Notes under the pieces: model-generated | Told to the model about the DNA's origin: nothing | Database searches by the model: none | Seen by the model: only the letters and a program-made list of their open reading frames with translations | Translations under genes and position numbers: made by a program | In this document: positions 33,611 through 44,951 of the stretch, piece after piece | Layout: the number at the start of each line of letters is the position of its first letter | How positions within the stretch are numbered: position 1 is the first letter of the stretch | Assembly (NCBI GenBank): GCA_030737835.1 | Contig: JAUJYN010000015.1 | Span: 2,473,685 to 2,537,684, forward strand | Source of the DNA: Acorus gramineus | Taxonomy: Eukaryota > Streptophyta > Magnoliopsida > Acorales > Acoraceae | Length of the DNA stretch: 64,000 nt | Direction of reading: 5' to 3'

Positions 33611-33793
33611 ATGTATTATATTCCGTGCTTGGGCACGTGTTTGTGTATTATTTGGATGTCTTTGTATATATTGGCTCTCACAGGACAGTTGATTATGTAT
33701 CGAGTCTGTAATATGTTTTTGGATTACAGATTCAGTCTTTTAGCTTCCGCATTTGGTGTATATATTATGTCAGCCCTGCTTTTATCTGTGTAG
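33611..33793 (+). CDS. Small hydrophobic reading frame recurring in F1 LTRs (doubtful gene)
   Basis: A 60-codon ATG frame with two likely membrane segments (around IIWMSLYILALTG and LLASAFGVYIMSALLLSV). Related frames occur at 38856-39059 (+), 58164-58379 (-) and 281-475 (-); copies at 54422-54637 and 19503-19712 keep only parts. It lies in the U5 side of the LTR, shortly before the PBS. F2 LTRs lack it. It may only be shared ancestry of young copies; no known protein is recognised. Confidence 0.2.
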   Translation: MYYIPCLGTCLCIIWMSLYILALTGQLIMYRVCNMFLDYRFSLLASAFGVYIMSALLLSV

Positions 33794-35382
33794 TCATTTT
33801 AGTTGTTGTGTGAGTATGTTGTTGAACTCCTGTTTACTGATATCATATATACACTTGCCGCGTCCCGGGGTCGGCCGGCCCTGGGGCGTGACAAAATTCT
33901 CCTATAAAATATATGCGCATGTTAAAACTAATCAGGCCTATCTGAAATAGGCGTGGGTATGACCCGCTGTCGGGTTGTACCTTATTAGTTAGAGCGCTAG
34001 CGATGTAATCGCCCCGTGCATCCGAGCGATGCACTCGTGTGGAATTCAAGAGAATTCATTATCTTATCGGATTGTTAAGCCGGTAGTTGGGGCGTGACCC
34101 CCCCCCCTTGTGTCTGAGCAACGCAACGGTGTGGGAGTACAGTAGTATTCGATATCTCGATAAGTGATTATCGAGAGTAGTTGTTTTTCCATTGGGTTCG
34201 CTTTGTGAACATGAAATGTTTACTCCCAATGTCGTCCGTGTTGAAGAGGGCCGGGTTGTAGCTGTCCTGACAGAGGGCTCCCATCCGTAGGTACCACCGA
34301 TGCGTTCGGGAGCGTACTGATCGTGGGAGTGTACCAGGTAGAGGCTACCCGGGAGAGGGTTAACGAATGATATTGCGAGCGTGGAATCGTTCTCCTCTTC
34401 GTTGGATCCGATGTAGGAACTTCTCGGCATTGGAAAAGCTGTCCTGACAGAGGGCTCCCATCCGTAGGTACCACCGATGCGTTCGGGACTGTACTGATCG
34501 TGGGAGTATACCAGGCGGAGGCTATGTGGGGAAAGGGCTACCGGTGGACCAAGGGTGTAGAGCAGTCTAAGTCCCGTCCGAAAGTCCCAAGAGTCTCCCT
34601 CCGGGAGTGAGGGTGAGGATTAGGTGAAGACACGTCGCCTGGCGACCCATTCGTTGTTCGTCCGTTCCCATAGTTGTTGGGTCCGGTCTCGTATCGATGT
34701 TCAAAGACATCGTTGGGCAGTTATCTTGAGGTTGGTGATCCAGTAGTGTTGTGTGGACCAGTAATCCCGGGTCTCTTCGACCAACGGTATGGTCTCTCCC
34801 TAAAAGTCCCAAGAGTCTCCCTCCGGGAGTGAGGGTGAGGGTGAGGTTGGTCGCGCCGCCGCGTGACCCTGTTATCCATGGGTTTCCACCCATGTTTACC
34901 TTGAAAGGGAATTGTTATGTATTGAACTGTTGTATGGTGATTGGTTTCCAGCCACCCACTGAGCTTGTAGCTCACCCCTCGCATACTGTTTCTTTTCAGG
35001 GACAGTGTTGGGCGTGGAGCTGGAGCTTTCCTGTGGCGTGGTCTTATGGGCGTGGAGCGTTCTTCCGGCGGGTGGCGAGTGCGAGGCTGTCAGCAGTCCT
35101 AGAGTCATTGTATGTATTGTAAATTGTGCATGTGGCACAGGTTGTATTTTCTTTGGTCTAGACTTGGCTCTCACAGGACAGTGATTGTGTATTCGAGTCT
35201 GTAATAATGTTTTTGGTTTGCAGACATTGTTTATATATTATGCTTTCGCTTTTTAGTCAGTTATCATTATCCATGCTTTGCCATCTTGTGTCTGGTTGTT
35301 TGAGTCTTTATTGACCTCAGGTATTGATAGCTGATATTTTATTATTGCCACGTCTCGGGGATGGCCGCCCTGGGGCGTGACA

Positions 35383-36944
35383 AAAGTTGGTATCAGAGCC
35401 TGGTCCTGTCAGAGCCTAAGTCTAGTCGTATAGATGATGAGTCGTAGGATTGTCATCTGAGTACTCTTGTTTTAGAAGTTATCTTAGGTTGCTGACATGC
35501 CTCCTCGCATCCGTTGACGTGGACGTGACCCCCCTGGACCCACCCTTAAGTTGTCGACTGGGTCGACTGAATAGGGTCAGTTGTTGGATCCCTTGTGGTG
35601 GGATTAAGGCTTGGGTAGGAGATTCCAGCCAGTAATATGATAGTGATGAATTGGTTGCAATTTCTAAGGTATGGATTGCATCTCGATAATGGAGCTTCTT
35701 TCCCGTGCATCGGTATCGCTGGTAACCATGGAGTTCACGTGCGGCGCCAGTTTCAAGTGTTGAGGATGTGGCGTATTGCTCATTAAGGGGTGATGTCTTC
35801 TTCCAGCCTTCCTACTCAGGATTAAGGGGCCTTGCAGGGTCAGCGTTGAGACCCGGGCTAGGGTACTCCGTGTTCCTTGTTTGGTTGTTGGGATATCCTA
35901 TATCGGGACCTCATGGTGCCCTCCCAAGGTTTCTTTTCCCAGTCAAGGAATACCTTTGAAGCATCAAATTGATGATGGATTTTCCTCTCACTTGGAAGGT
36001 ACTGTAGCGAGTGGTGATGCGTACGTCGGGATTGGGTACATCCTATTGCAGCTTGGTGGGTGATTGCTTGTGGACTGGGTTCCATAGTGGCATCTGGAGT
36101 CGCTTCGATATATCATTGTGCGTTGTAGCTGCCCAGTTGAGGCCAGAGCCCTGTGAGGTGCTCCCAGATGCTATGCTTGTTGGTGCGCCCATATGGCGGA
36201 GATAGTGGACTTGGGAGGCTACCAGGTAGAGGCCACACCGGGAGAGTGCTACTGGATGATGTCGGGAGCGTGGACTCCCTGTGATAAATCTGCCCATTGA
36301 GTGCAGGATGCTAGAGTTCCAATGGTTATAGTAGGGCGACCTGTCGATGGCGGCATGTGAAGCACAGTTCGCGATACTATCGCGTTTTGCCCCCACATGG
36401 GTCGTAAACGAGGAGACGCGATGCTAGCGTTCGTGATGAGACTCAACCGCCTTATCAGATAGATGACATCGCATAGGCATTGTCGAGGTTCGACGACCCC
36501 TCTTATTGCGTGTCTTGTGGATTAAGTGCGGTTGAGCGGCTTACCAAGAGCGTAAGTGTCATCCTGAGCACTAGCCATGCTCGAGGAGCAGAATCGGGAC
36601 TTAATTGTTTGTGGTGTTGTTTTGATATTCCCATGAGGGTTGAAAATCAGGTACCCCTTGTTGTGAATTGATGATCTGTTTGACCAGCTCTAGGAGTGAG
36701 TGTCTTCTCTTAGATCAATCTTTGCAGGGTACCACTAATTGGAGATCCCAGAGTTGGACATCCCGTAGATGGCCTTTTGTGACCGTTTCGGGCACTACGA
36801 GTTTTAAGTACTGCCGTCGCGGTTGACGAATGCGCCGGATGCCTTCGTGGATCTCAAAAGTTTTATTGGGCCTCCGTGGACTACTTTGAGGTAGTCTTCA
36901 TTGAGATTGCTGTGGTGCGATGAAAAGGCGATATGGGTGACCTT
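35383..36944 (+). pseudogene. Decayed internal region of the F2 element
   Basis: Starts with PBS TGGTATCAGAGC (35388-35399) and a leader matching A and D. A gag start at 35497 reads MPPRIR then stops at once. 35820-35960 repeats an LTR-derived block (GGGGCCTT...CCCTCCCAAGG), and 36150-36300 is weakly LTR-like. 36640-36900 is a broken reverse transcriptase piece: an IDDLFDQL-like stretch, then the region of GHYEF and NAPAAFMDL in shifted frames with several stops. The piece ends at about 36944 in an abrupt join to the GC-rich core of LTR D. Confidence 0.75.
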
Positions 36945-39140
36945 GTTTCCCAGGCAGGCAGGCGCAGGCGGGCGAGCTGCGGGCAGGCGCGCTGGGCGCG
37001 TGCTGACGGGCTCGCTGGGCGCGAGCGGTCGGGCGCACTGGGCGCAGTGCGCGGCGTGCGCGCGGAGCGCTGCGCAAGGGCGCGTCGACAAGCGGGTGGT
37101 GTGCGAGTGCTGCGCAGGGGGTGTAGTGCGCGCAGGGCGAGCAGTCAGTGCGAGCGGGGAGTGTGAGCGGGCAGGTGTGCGGGCGCTACGTTGGGGCGCA
37201 GTGCGGGCGGGTGTGCGTGCGGGGCGCTGCGCTGGGGCGCAGTGCGCGCGGGTGCACCCGGGGCTGGGCGAGCGGGTGATGCGAGCGGGTGGTGCGCGCG
37301 GGGTGCACGCGGGATGCTGCGATGGGGCGCTGGGCGTGCGGGTGTGCGCGCGGGTTGCTGCGCTGGGGCGGAGTGAGCGCGCGGTGCACCGGTGGGGGGC
37401 TCGGCGGGGTGTCCGGGTGTGCGGGCTGGGCTCGGCCGTGCGACTGGGCGCGCGGGCTGAGGCGCGGCTGTGCGCCTGGGTCGGGTGGCCGTGCGTACGG
37501 CTGCCCGGGGGTTCGGGAGTGAGTCGGGGTGCTCGGGCTCGCGTGCGTACAGGCCGTATGTACGCTTGTCCGAGTGTTGTGTATTTTTAATGTGTTTTTG
37601 TCGTATTTGTGTATTTTACTCACCAAGTTGGTTACCCTATCTTGCAGATCTCGACGGACGGTCGCGCGACGACCCGGTCTTTGGTGAGTGGGACAATCCA
37701 ACCCAGTAGGGAGGCGCTATACGCACTTGGGCGTGTACCGTCCTCCCCTGGGGCACCATGGATTTATTTTAACTTGTGTAATGTGTAATCCATGCAAGCA
37801 TAATAAAAATGTAGTATGCATGCTACCCTAGACTTTGTATGTTAGGGACTTGCACCCTTAGGATATGTGTAAGAGCCATGCATCCTGTTACCCTGTTCGC
37901 ATGCTAGGAAGCCTCGGCCTATGCATGTGTCCTACTAGTTTAATTTATTTAATTAAATGCTCGCATATGATTAATTGCATGCCTTAGATAATATTATAGG
38001 GAGGGGCCTTTCGAGGTCAACATTGAGACCCGGGCTAGGGTACTCCGTGTTCATTGTTTGGTTGTCGGGATGTCCTATATCGGGACCTCACGCTGCCCTC
38101 CCAAGGTTTCTTTCCCAATAATATTATGCCCTCGTTATTATTACTATATATGTTCCCCGCATCTTGGTTATGCGCCCTGGAGGAATTCTGAAGAATTCAA
38201 GACATTAGAGTTGTTGAGATGTGTTGTCTGCGGATCCGAGTGGATCATATGCGATGGATAGGCTGTTCTGTTCCCTTCGTTGGATCCGTGTAGAGACTGC
38301 CCCGGCGTTGAAAGGCTGTCCCGTGCAGGGGCTCCCATCAGTAGGCACCTCCTGATTTGGGACGGACTGTGCTGAATGTGGGGGTGGCCAAACGGCCTAC
38401 GGAGTGGGGAGAGACTATCGGTGGACCAAGGGTGACCATCAGCCTAGTCAGTCCCAATATCCTATGTCACCATATTGAGGGGTGAGGGTGAGGGTGTGGT
38501 GGGTCGGCGATGTGGCGACCCACTGGTTTGTAAGTCCCAATATCCTATGTCACCTATTGAGGGGTGAGGGTGAGGGTGTAGTGGGTTGGCGATAGCGACC
38601 CACTGGATTTGTGTAGTTCTTGCCACTTTGTGGCTTGGATAAGGAGTTTGTGGTTAATAATATCTGGTGGTTAATATAAATTGTGATGCATGGGTTGTGC
38701 TGTTCACTGAGCGTGTGGCTCACCCCTCGCATATATTTTTCTCCAGTGTCATCTGAGTCGGATCTAGAGGAGGAGCTCCCCGAGGGACTTCATTAGTATC
38801 GGAGTAGCGCCACGTCCCGCGAGTATCAGAGGCTATCAGCATCCCTTTTGATTGTATGTGTTATATTCCGTGCTTGGGCACGCGTTTGTATATTATTTGG
38901 ATGTCTTTGTATATATTGGCTCTCACAGGACAGTTGATTATGTATCGAGTCTGTAATATGTTTTTGGATTACAGATTCAGTCTTTTAGCTTCCGCTATTT
39001 GTGTATATATCATGTCAGCCCTGCTTTTGTCTGTGTTGTCATTTTTAGCTGTTGTGTGAGTATGTTATTGAACTCCTGTTTAGACTGATATCATATATAC
39101 ACTTGCCGCGTCCCGGGGACGGCCGCCCTGGGGCGTGACA
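36945..39140 (+). mobile_element. F1 5' LTR of element D, start missing
   Basis: Begins inside the GC-rich core (about 36950), so U3, TATA and leader are lost. Micro-exon 37648-37683, hairpin units around 38475-38610, terminal block near 38757-38802 with an early TAG, end GGGGCGTGACA at 39140. The PBS follows at 39146-39157. Without its promoter the element could not start its own transcript from here. Confidence 0.88.
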
Positions 39141-39145
39141 AAAGT

Positions 39146-39157
39146 TGGTATCAGAGC
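39146..39157 (+). other. Primer-binding site of element D
   Basis: TGGTATCAGAGC, five bases after the LTR end, for initiator tRNA-Met. Confidence 0.95.
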
Positions 39158-39260
39158 CTGGTCCTGTCAGAGCCAATGGTCTTCTTTTTCGTAGAGGTGA
39201 GTCCTAGGATTTCTATATGAGTATTCTGATCCTAGTGTCTGGTTTTCTTAGGTTGCTGAT

Positions 39261-40676
39261 ATGCCTCCTCGCAGAGGATGGCGCGGACATGGTCCCTCTC
39301 GACCTTTGGAGGTTTCCGGACCTACTAGAGGCGAGGATGCTACTGGAGAGTCCACGGCTGTGAGGCCAGGATCAGCGCAGGAGCCTCCCGCATGGGAACG
39401 TGCGTTCGCTCGGATAGCGGATTTGGTGGAGACTCAGACCAAGGCACTGGAGGCCCAGACCAGAGTGTTGGCAGAGCAGGCGCGGGAGATCCAGAAGCTG
39501 AGGGCGGCCCGTGATGCAGTTCCACAGGTCCCCTTGGTGGCAGATCCGCCTGTGGTACCCGAAGTACCCCCAATCCCCGTGGTGATTCCAGCGGCGAGAG
39601 TTCAGGATCCCCTGGCGAGGGAGGTGGGGCTAGAGGCTGCAGCGCGGGTGCAGCAGAGTGGCCTCGCAGCCTTCTTAAAGCTCCATCCTCCCGAGTTCTA
39701 TGGCCAGTCGACGGATCCCCTTGCCCCAGAGCGATGGTTGATGGAGGTGGATGCAATCTTCTCGACCATGCTTTGCACGGATCGCCAGCGAGTCTCCCTG
39801 GCCACTTTTATGTTGAAGGGTAGCGCTGTCGACTGGTGGGCTACCCGAGTGGTGGACATCCCCGAGGGAGTGGAGCAGCTTCTATGGGCAGGATTCCGGA
39901 GGTATTTCCTGGAGGAGTACTTCCCGTTCTCGATGCGACAGATCGTGATGCAGGAGTTCGAACAGCTGACGCAGGGCTCTATGTCTGTCGCTGACTACTC
40001 CACGCGCTTCACGAGGCTTTCCAGATTCGCTCCAGCCTTGGTGATGGACGAGGAGACGCGGTGCCGTCGTTTCGAGCTTGGTCTCTGCAGCGCCATTCGG
40101 GTGCATGTCTCCTCCCAGGCTTTCTCGAGGTTCTCGGACTTGGTGTGTCGGGCGAAGACAGTCGAGCGAGACCTCGGGATCCTCGTAAGGGTTCCGCCCC
40201 CTTCTGCAAATCAGAGTCCTCCCAGGAGCCAGGACCAAGGACAGCGCAAGGAGAAGAGGCCCCGCTTTGATCAGTTAGCGGCTGCCTCTCCTCCAGCAGA
40301 TGTGGTGCCAGTGTGGGATCCAGCACCCATTGCGGCAGTGCCAATTCAGTCCAGGCGACCAGAGACGCGGCGCTGCTACCACTGTCAGCGCATCGGGCAT
40401 ATCTCGTATAATTGCCCAGATGCTGGCCGACCCCGTGTGCAGCCTCAGCGTCAGCAGCAGCAGCCACAGGGTGGCCGAGTTGACCAGTGGAGGCAGCCAG
40501 TGCAGCCTGCGAGGCGTGCCCCTGCTCCTCAGCCGCAGTTTGTTCAGGGCAGAGTTGCAGCACTTTCGGCCGAGGAGGCGCAGGTTCCGGGTATCATGGT
40601 TCGAGGTAATGTTTTGTTTTCCCAGCTCCCTATAAATATATATATGTGTGTTGGTTGCTGTTATGCATGTGTGTGA
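39261..40676 (+). CDS. gag: gag of element D, fused to the first protease residues and truncated
   Basis: ATG at 39261 (MPPRRGWRGHGPSRPLE) about 120 bp after the LTR. The frame stays open for the whole gag: capsid-like region ([45 protein letters not shown]), zinc knuckle CYHCQRIGHISYNC and a Gln/Arg tail shorter than in A. It continues in frame into the protease start ([11 protein letters not shown]...FSQLP), which shows that gag and pol share one frame. At about 40609 homology ends before the catalytic DSG and a foreign tail (NIYMCVGCCYACV) runs to a stop at 40676. RT, RNase H and integrase are absent. Confidence 0.92.
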   Translation: MPPRRGWRGHGPSRPLEVSGPTRGEDATGESTAVRPGSAQEPPAWERAFARIADLVETQTKALEAQTRVLAEQAREIQKLRAARDAVPQVPLVADPPVVPEVPPIPVVIPAARVQDPLAREVGLEAAARVQQSGLAAFLKLHPPEFYGQSTDPLAPERWLMEVDAIFSTMLCTDRQRVSLATFMLKGSAVDWWATRVVDIPEGVEQLLWAGFRRYFLEEYFPFSMRQIVMQEFEQLTQGSMSVADYSTRFTRLSRFAPALVMDEETRCRRFELGLCSAIRVHVSSQAFSRFSDLVCRAKTVERDLGILVRVPPPSANQSPPRSQDQGQRKEKRPRFDQLAAASPPADVVPVWDPAPIAAVPIQSRRPETRRCYHCQRIGHISYNCPDAGRPRVQPQRQQQQPQGGRVDQWRQPVQPARRAPAPQPQFVQGRVAALSAEEAQVPGIMVRGNVLFSQLPINIYMCVGCCYACV

Positions 40677-42102
40677 TGTCTCGATGGGCGGGTATCGAAA
40701 GTGGTTGTTCGAGTTGAGGAGGGTTGTGGCCGTCCTGGCAGGAGGTTTCCATCCGTAGGTACCACCGATGTAGTCGGAGGGGTACTGATCATGGGAGTAT
40801 GCCAGGTAGAGGCTACCCGGAAGAAGATTAAGGAATGATGTCGCGAGCGTGGAATCGTTCTCCCCTTCGTTGGATCCGGTGTAGGAACTCCTCAGCGTTA
40901 GACAGGCCTTCCTGACAGAGGGCTCCCATCAGTAGGCACCTCCTGATTTGGGTTCGGACTGTGCTGAATTGTGGGAGCGGACCAGGCGGCCTACGGTGTG
41001 GAGGAGAGGCTACCGGTGGACCAGGGGTGAAGAACAGTCTAAGTCTCTCCCAAAGTCCCAATATGTCTCCTTTCGGGAGTGAGGGTGTGGATGAGGCGAA
41101 GACGCGTCACCTCGTGACCCAATTGTTGTTCGACGGTTCCCAAGGATGTTGGGTCCGGCCTTGTGATGAAGGTTGAAGGATAGCGGTGGGTGATTATCTA
41201 GATGTAGATGATCCAGTGGGGTTGGTAGTATTCTTTAAAGGTGATGTCTTCTTCTAGTGTTCCTTTTCTGGTTTAAGGGGCCGTGTGAGGTCAGCGTTGA
41301 GACCCGGGCTAGGGTACTCCGTGTTCCTTGTTTGGTTGTCGGGGTATCCTATGTCGGGACCTCATGTTGCTCTCCCGAGGATTTCTTTTCCCAGTCAAGG
41401 AATACCCTGGAAGCATCAGCTGATGGTGGATTAAGTGCGAGTTTTGGTTGGAACGGAAGGTTTTCTGGGCCACGTGATTTAGCGACCCACTGGTTTGTAA
41501 GTCCCAATATCCTATGTCACCTATTGAGGGGTGAGGGTGTAGTGGGTTGGCGATAGCGACCCACTGGATTTGTGTAGTTCTTGCCACTTTGTGGCTTGGA
41601 TAAGGAGTTTGTGGTTAATAATATCTGGTGGTTAATATAAATTGTGTTGCATGGGTTGTGCTGTTCACTGAGCGTGTGGCTCACCCCTCGCATAATATTT
41701 TTCTCCAGTGTCATCTGAGTCGGATCTAGAGGAGGAGCTCCTCGAGGGACTTCATCAGTAGCGGAGTAGCGCCACGTCCCACGAGTATCAGAGGCTATCA
41801 GCATCCCTTTTGATTGTATGTGTTATATTCCGTGCTTGGGCATGCGTTTGTATATTATTTGGATGTCTTTGCATATATTGGCTCTCACAGGATAGTTGAT
41901 TATGTATCGAGTCTGTAATATGTTTTTGGATTACAGATTCAGTCTTTTAGCTTCCGCTATTCGTGTATATATCATGTCAGTCCTGCTTTTGTCTTTGTTG
42001 TCATTTTTAGCTGTTGTGTGAGTATGTTATTGAACTCCTGTTTAGACTGATATCATATATACACTTGCCGCGTCCCGGGGACGGCCACCCTGGGGCGTGA
42101 CA
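40640..42102 (+). mobile_element. Chimeric LTR remnant at the 3' side of element D
   Basis: 40650-41230 resembles the F2 LTR (GATGTCTCGATGG, ACCACCGATG, stem with GACGCGTCACC...CGTGACCC). 41270-41400 is the GGGGCCGT...CCCTCCCGAGG block. From about 41480 to 42102 it is the F1 LTR end with a hairpin unit, terminal acidic block and GGGGCGTGACA. No PPT precedes it, so it is a product of rearrangement rather than a clean 3' LTR. Confidence 0.75.
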
Positions 42103-42340
42103 TAATCAACCTGTCTTGGTTCACAAAAATCATTGGTTCATCCAGTGGGTTGATCAGATTTTACCATTTTTTTTTATCATTGAATTTTAAGAGTAAATCG
42201 AGTTGGAATTCAGACCAAGGGTTGGGATTTAGAAAACTGTGTGTAACAGCACTTCTTATCCTTAAATATCATGTTTGAGTGGTAGAGTGGTAGTTGATCA
42301 TCTTCGGGTGATCGAATAATGAGTTTGATAGGGGCTTGGT
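42103..42340. other. Unassigned DNA between D and solo LTR I
   Basis: No LTR similarity or reading frame of note. Contains GGGGCTTGGT just before solo LTR I; the same phrase follows the LTR at 44952-44962, so this DNA continues on the other side. Confidence 0.5.
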
Positions 42341-44946
42341 TGTCACACCCCAGAGCGACCGTCCCCGATACGTGGCAAATATATATAATATCAGCAGTCC
42401 ATACAGGAGATCAATAAAAGACTCTAAACAACGTCGAAGATAATAACACAATTAACAATGTAGCTGACATAATATATATACATATAGCAGAAGCTTAAAC
42501 GACTGAGTCTGTAATTCAAAGACATATTACAGACCAGAATACATAATCAACTGTCCTGTGAGAGCCAATATAAACAAAGACATCCATATATAACATTGTG
42601 CCCAAGCACGAATAACAATACATACAAGCAAAAGGAAGGGGATGCTGATGGCCTCTCACTCGCAGAACCCAAAACGCGAACGCTGCTCCGCGACTGATGT
42701 GATGCCTCGGGGAGCTCCTCCTTCAGATCCGACTCAGTAACAACTGGAGGAAAAGATATGCGAGGGGTGAGCCACACGCTTAGTGAATGGTACAATCTAT
42801 GCAACACAACTCATATTATCCTTAAAGTTATTAAAGTCCCGAGATGGGAGTAACTGCACAAATTCGGTGGGTCGTAGCGACGCCGACCCACCACACCCTC
42901 ACCCTCACCCCTTAGAGGTGACATAGGACTCTTGGGAGAGACTAGACCGCTCTACACCCTTGGTCCACCGGTAGCCCTTTCCCCGGGTAGCCTCTACCTG
43001 GTATACTCCCATGGTCGATACGTTTTCTAATGCATCGGTAGTACCTACATATGGGAGCCCTCTATCAGGACAGCATTTCCCAACCCGGTTAGTTTCTACA
43101 CGGATCCAACGAAGGGGAGAAACAATCTACACTCACGGATACGATCCTCTTGGATCCGTCGACAACGATTACTAACACTACTAATGTAATGAATTCTCAA
43201 GAATTCCTCCAGGGCGCATAACTAAGATGCGGGGAAAACATACATTATAATAACAAGGTTATAATATTTTCTAAGGCATGCTTATACTAACATAATCTCA
43301 TTTTGATTTAATTAAATTAAACTAGATGGGAAACATGCATAGAGCAAGGCTCTTCAAGCATGGGACATGGTGTCTAGGCATGTATGGGCCTCTATACATG
43401 ATACATGGATGTATATCCCTAGCATACAATGTCTAACATGGTATGGTTACATCATAGCAAAGCATGCATTAACATAAGTTTTTATTTACTCAAGTTATTA
43501 TGTAGTTATGGTGCCCCAGGGGAGGGCAATGCACGCCTACGTGCATCGAACGCCTCCCTACTGGGTTGGATTGACCCACTCACCGCAACCCGGGTCGTTG
43601 CGTGACCGTTCACCAAGATCTGCAAGACAAGGGCATTCAATATGGTGAGTAAATTACATTAATATACATGAAATTTACTAGAAATGCCAAAAACTCGGAC
43701 AAGCATGCATACGGGCTCGCACGCATGCGAGTACGCACGTACGCACGCAAGTCCGAGTGCCCCGACACCTACCCGAACCCTCGGGCAGCCACACGTGTGG
43801 CCCCCCGCACGTGTACGCACGCATACGCACGCACGCACGCGCCCCAGCACCCCTTGGCGCACTGCCGTGCGCCCATCCGCGCGCCCAGACGCGCTGCTGC
43901 GCGCGCGCGCATGCTCGCGCGCGCCCGCGCGCACTGCGCGTCCTCCCCGCGCGCACGTTCGCGCGCCTGCGCGTACGCGCGCGCGCCCGCCAGCACGCCC
44001 AACTGTGCGCCTCAGCGCTCCCCTGCGCGCGTGCCCAAACCTCCCCCGACCCCTCCTCAGCCCACACACCCACCCTAAACCCTATGCATGCATACATGAA
44101 CACCCTAAGAGCCTTTATCAAACATTTAAACAAGGATAAGGGAGGAGGAGAGCTTACCAAAGGAGGGGGAAGAAAAGGGGAGGAAATCGGGTGCCCTTGG
44201 CGCACCAAACCACCTCAACCGCCACCACCAACACCACCACCTTCTCAGCCACTCCTCAAGCCTTTAATGGCTGAAATCAGGGGTTGGGGGGGGGGGGGGG
44301 AGGCATTAGAGGGAGCTAGAGAGAAAAGAATCAAAGCACAACAACAACACCCAAAGCTTGCACACACATACCTTTCTCTTTTCCTTTTAATGTTTCATCT
44401 TCTCCTTCTTGTTCTTCTTTTATTTAACACAAAAAGAAAACAAAGAAACCAGGGAGTGAAGGAGAGAGTGAGAGGGAGAGGAGGAGAAGGGGACGCCCAC
44501 CACTAGTGCACACACACACTCACACACACACTTACATTAAATGTGAAAAAAGGGGGTGGTTGGGGGATTGACTTTGAGTCAACCCAACCAAACTACCAAA
44601 CAAAAACCCTTGACTAGTCAAAGGTCATCTTTGACTAGTCAAGGTCTTCGTTGACTCGGTCAAAGTCACCCTTTGACAATCCAAAATCGGTCAAAACCCG
44701 GATACGATTCAGAACTGTAAAATTTTCTGAAACGTATCCAGAACTCGATGAAATTTCTGAGGCCAATACCAACTGGTACCAGGACCCATAATATGCAGCC
44801 AGATTTCCAATTGGAGTACTCGAACTCACACAGACAGCTAAAAGTCCAAAATTTTAGCGGCTTCGATCGAAAAAGAAAAAAATTGGAAAACTGCCAGAAT
44901 TGACCCAAAGGTGACCAATAGGCTAAAAAGTGACACATATATAACA
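42341..44946 (-). mobile_element. F1 solo LTR I, TSD TTGGT
   Basis: 2,606 bp, TGTCACACC to CATATATAACA, exact duplications TTGGT at 42336-42340 and 44947-44951. GC-rich core at 43690-44060. The micro-exon block (43588-43623) keeps its 36 nt, but its sequence is more diverged (ATCTTGGTGAACGG) and the terminal block lacks the TAG (TCG instead). This is one of the more diverged F1 copies. Confidence 0.95.
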
Positions 44947-44951
44947 TTGGT

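Larger units (their letters stand above)
30570..33893 (+). mobile_element. F1 solo LTR H, TSD AAATT
   Basis: 3,324 bp, TGTTATATATG to GGCGTGACA, exact 5-bp duplications AAATT at 30565-30569 and 33894-33898, no internal sequence. It is the best-preserved plus-strand F1 LTR and serves as reference: TATA 30833-30840, palindrome 30968-30992, exon-end-like CCCCTTG|GTAAGCC near 31160, GC-rich core 31360-32180, micro-exon 32307-32342, three G-rich/hairpin units 33117-33365, terminal acidic block 33502-33554, small hydrophobic frame 33611-33793. Confidence 0.96.
28359..35382 (+). mobile_element. F2 5' LTR, split by solo LTR H
   Basis: 28359-30569 plus 33899-35382 give about 3.69 kb after removing H and its duplication. 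It starts TGTTATGCCTGTGTCA and ends GGGGCGTGACA, five bases before a PBS, so it is a 5' LTR. It has a TATA-like ATATATATAT near 28914, an exon-end-like TTTTG|GTAAGT near 29254, a GC-rich core 29385-29720, a 39-nt micro-exon at 29809-29847 and a long AT-rich U5 side. TTCAA precedes the start; no matching duplication was found at 42103. Confidence 0.9.

Noticed and set aside
34078-34110. PPT-like run of C within the F2 LTR (CCCCCCCCCTTG)
   Set aside because: It is internal to the LTR with no LTR edge beside it; a homopolymer only.
28354-42107. A single intact insertion spanning the F2 element and D
   Set aside because: Flanks TTCAA (28354-28358) and TAATC (42103-42107) do not match, and the interior is a mosaic of F2, F1 and rearranged pieces.
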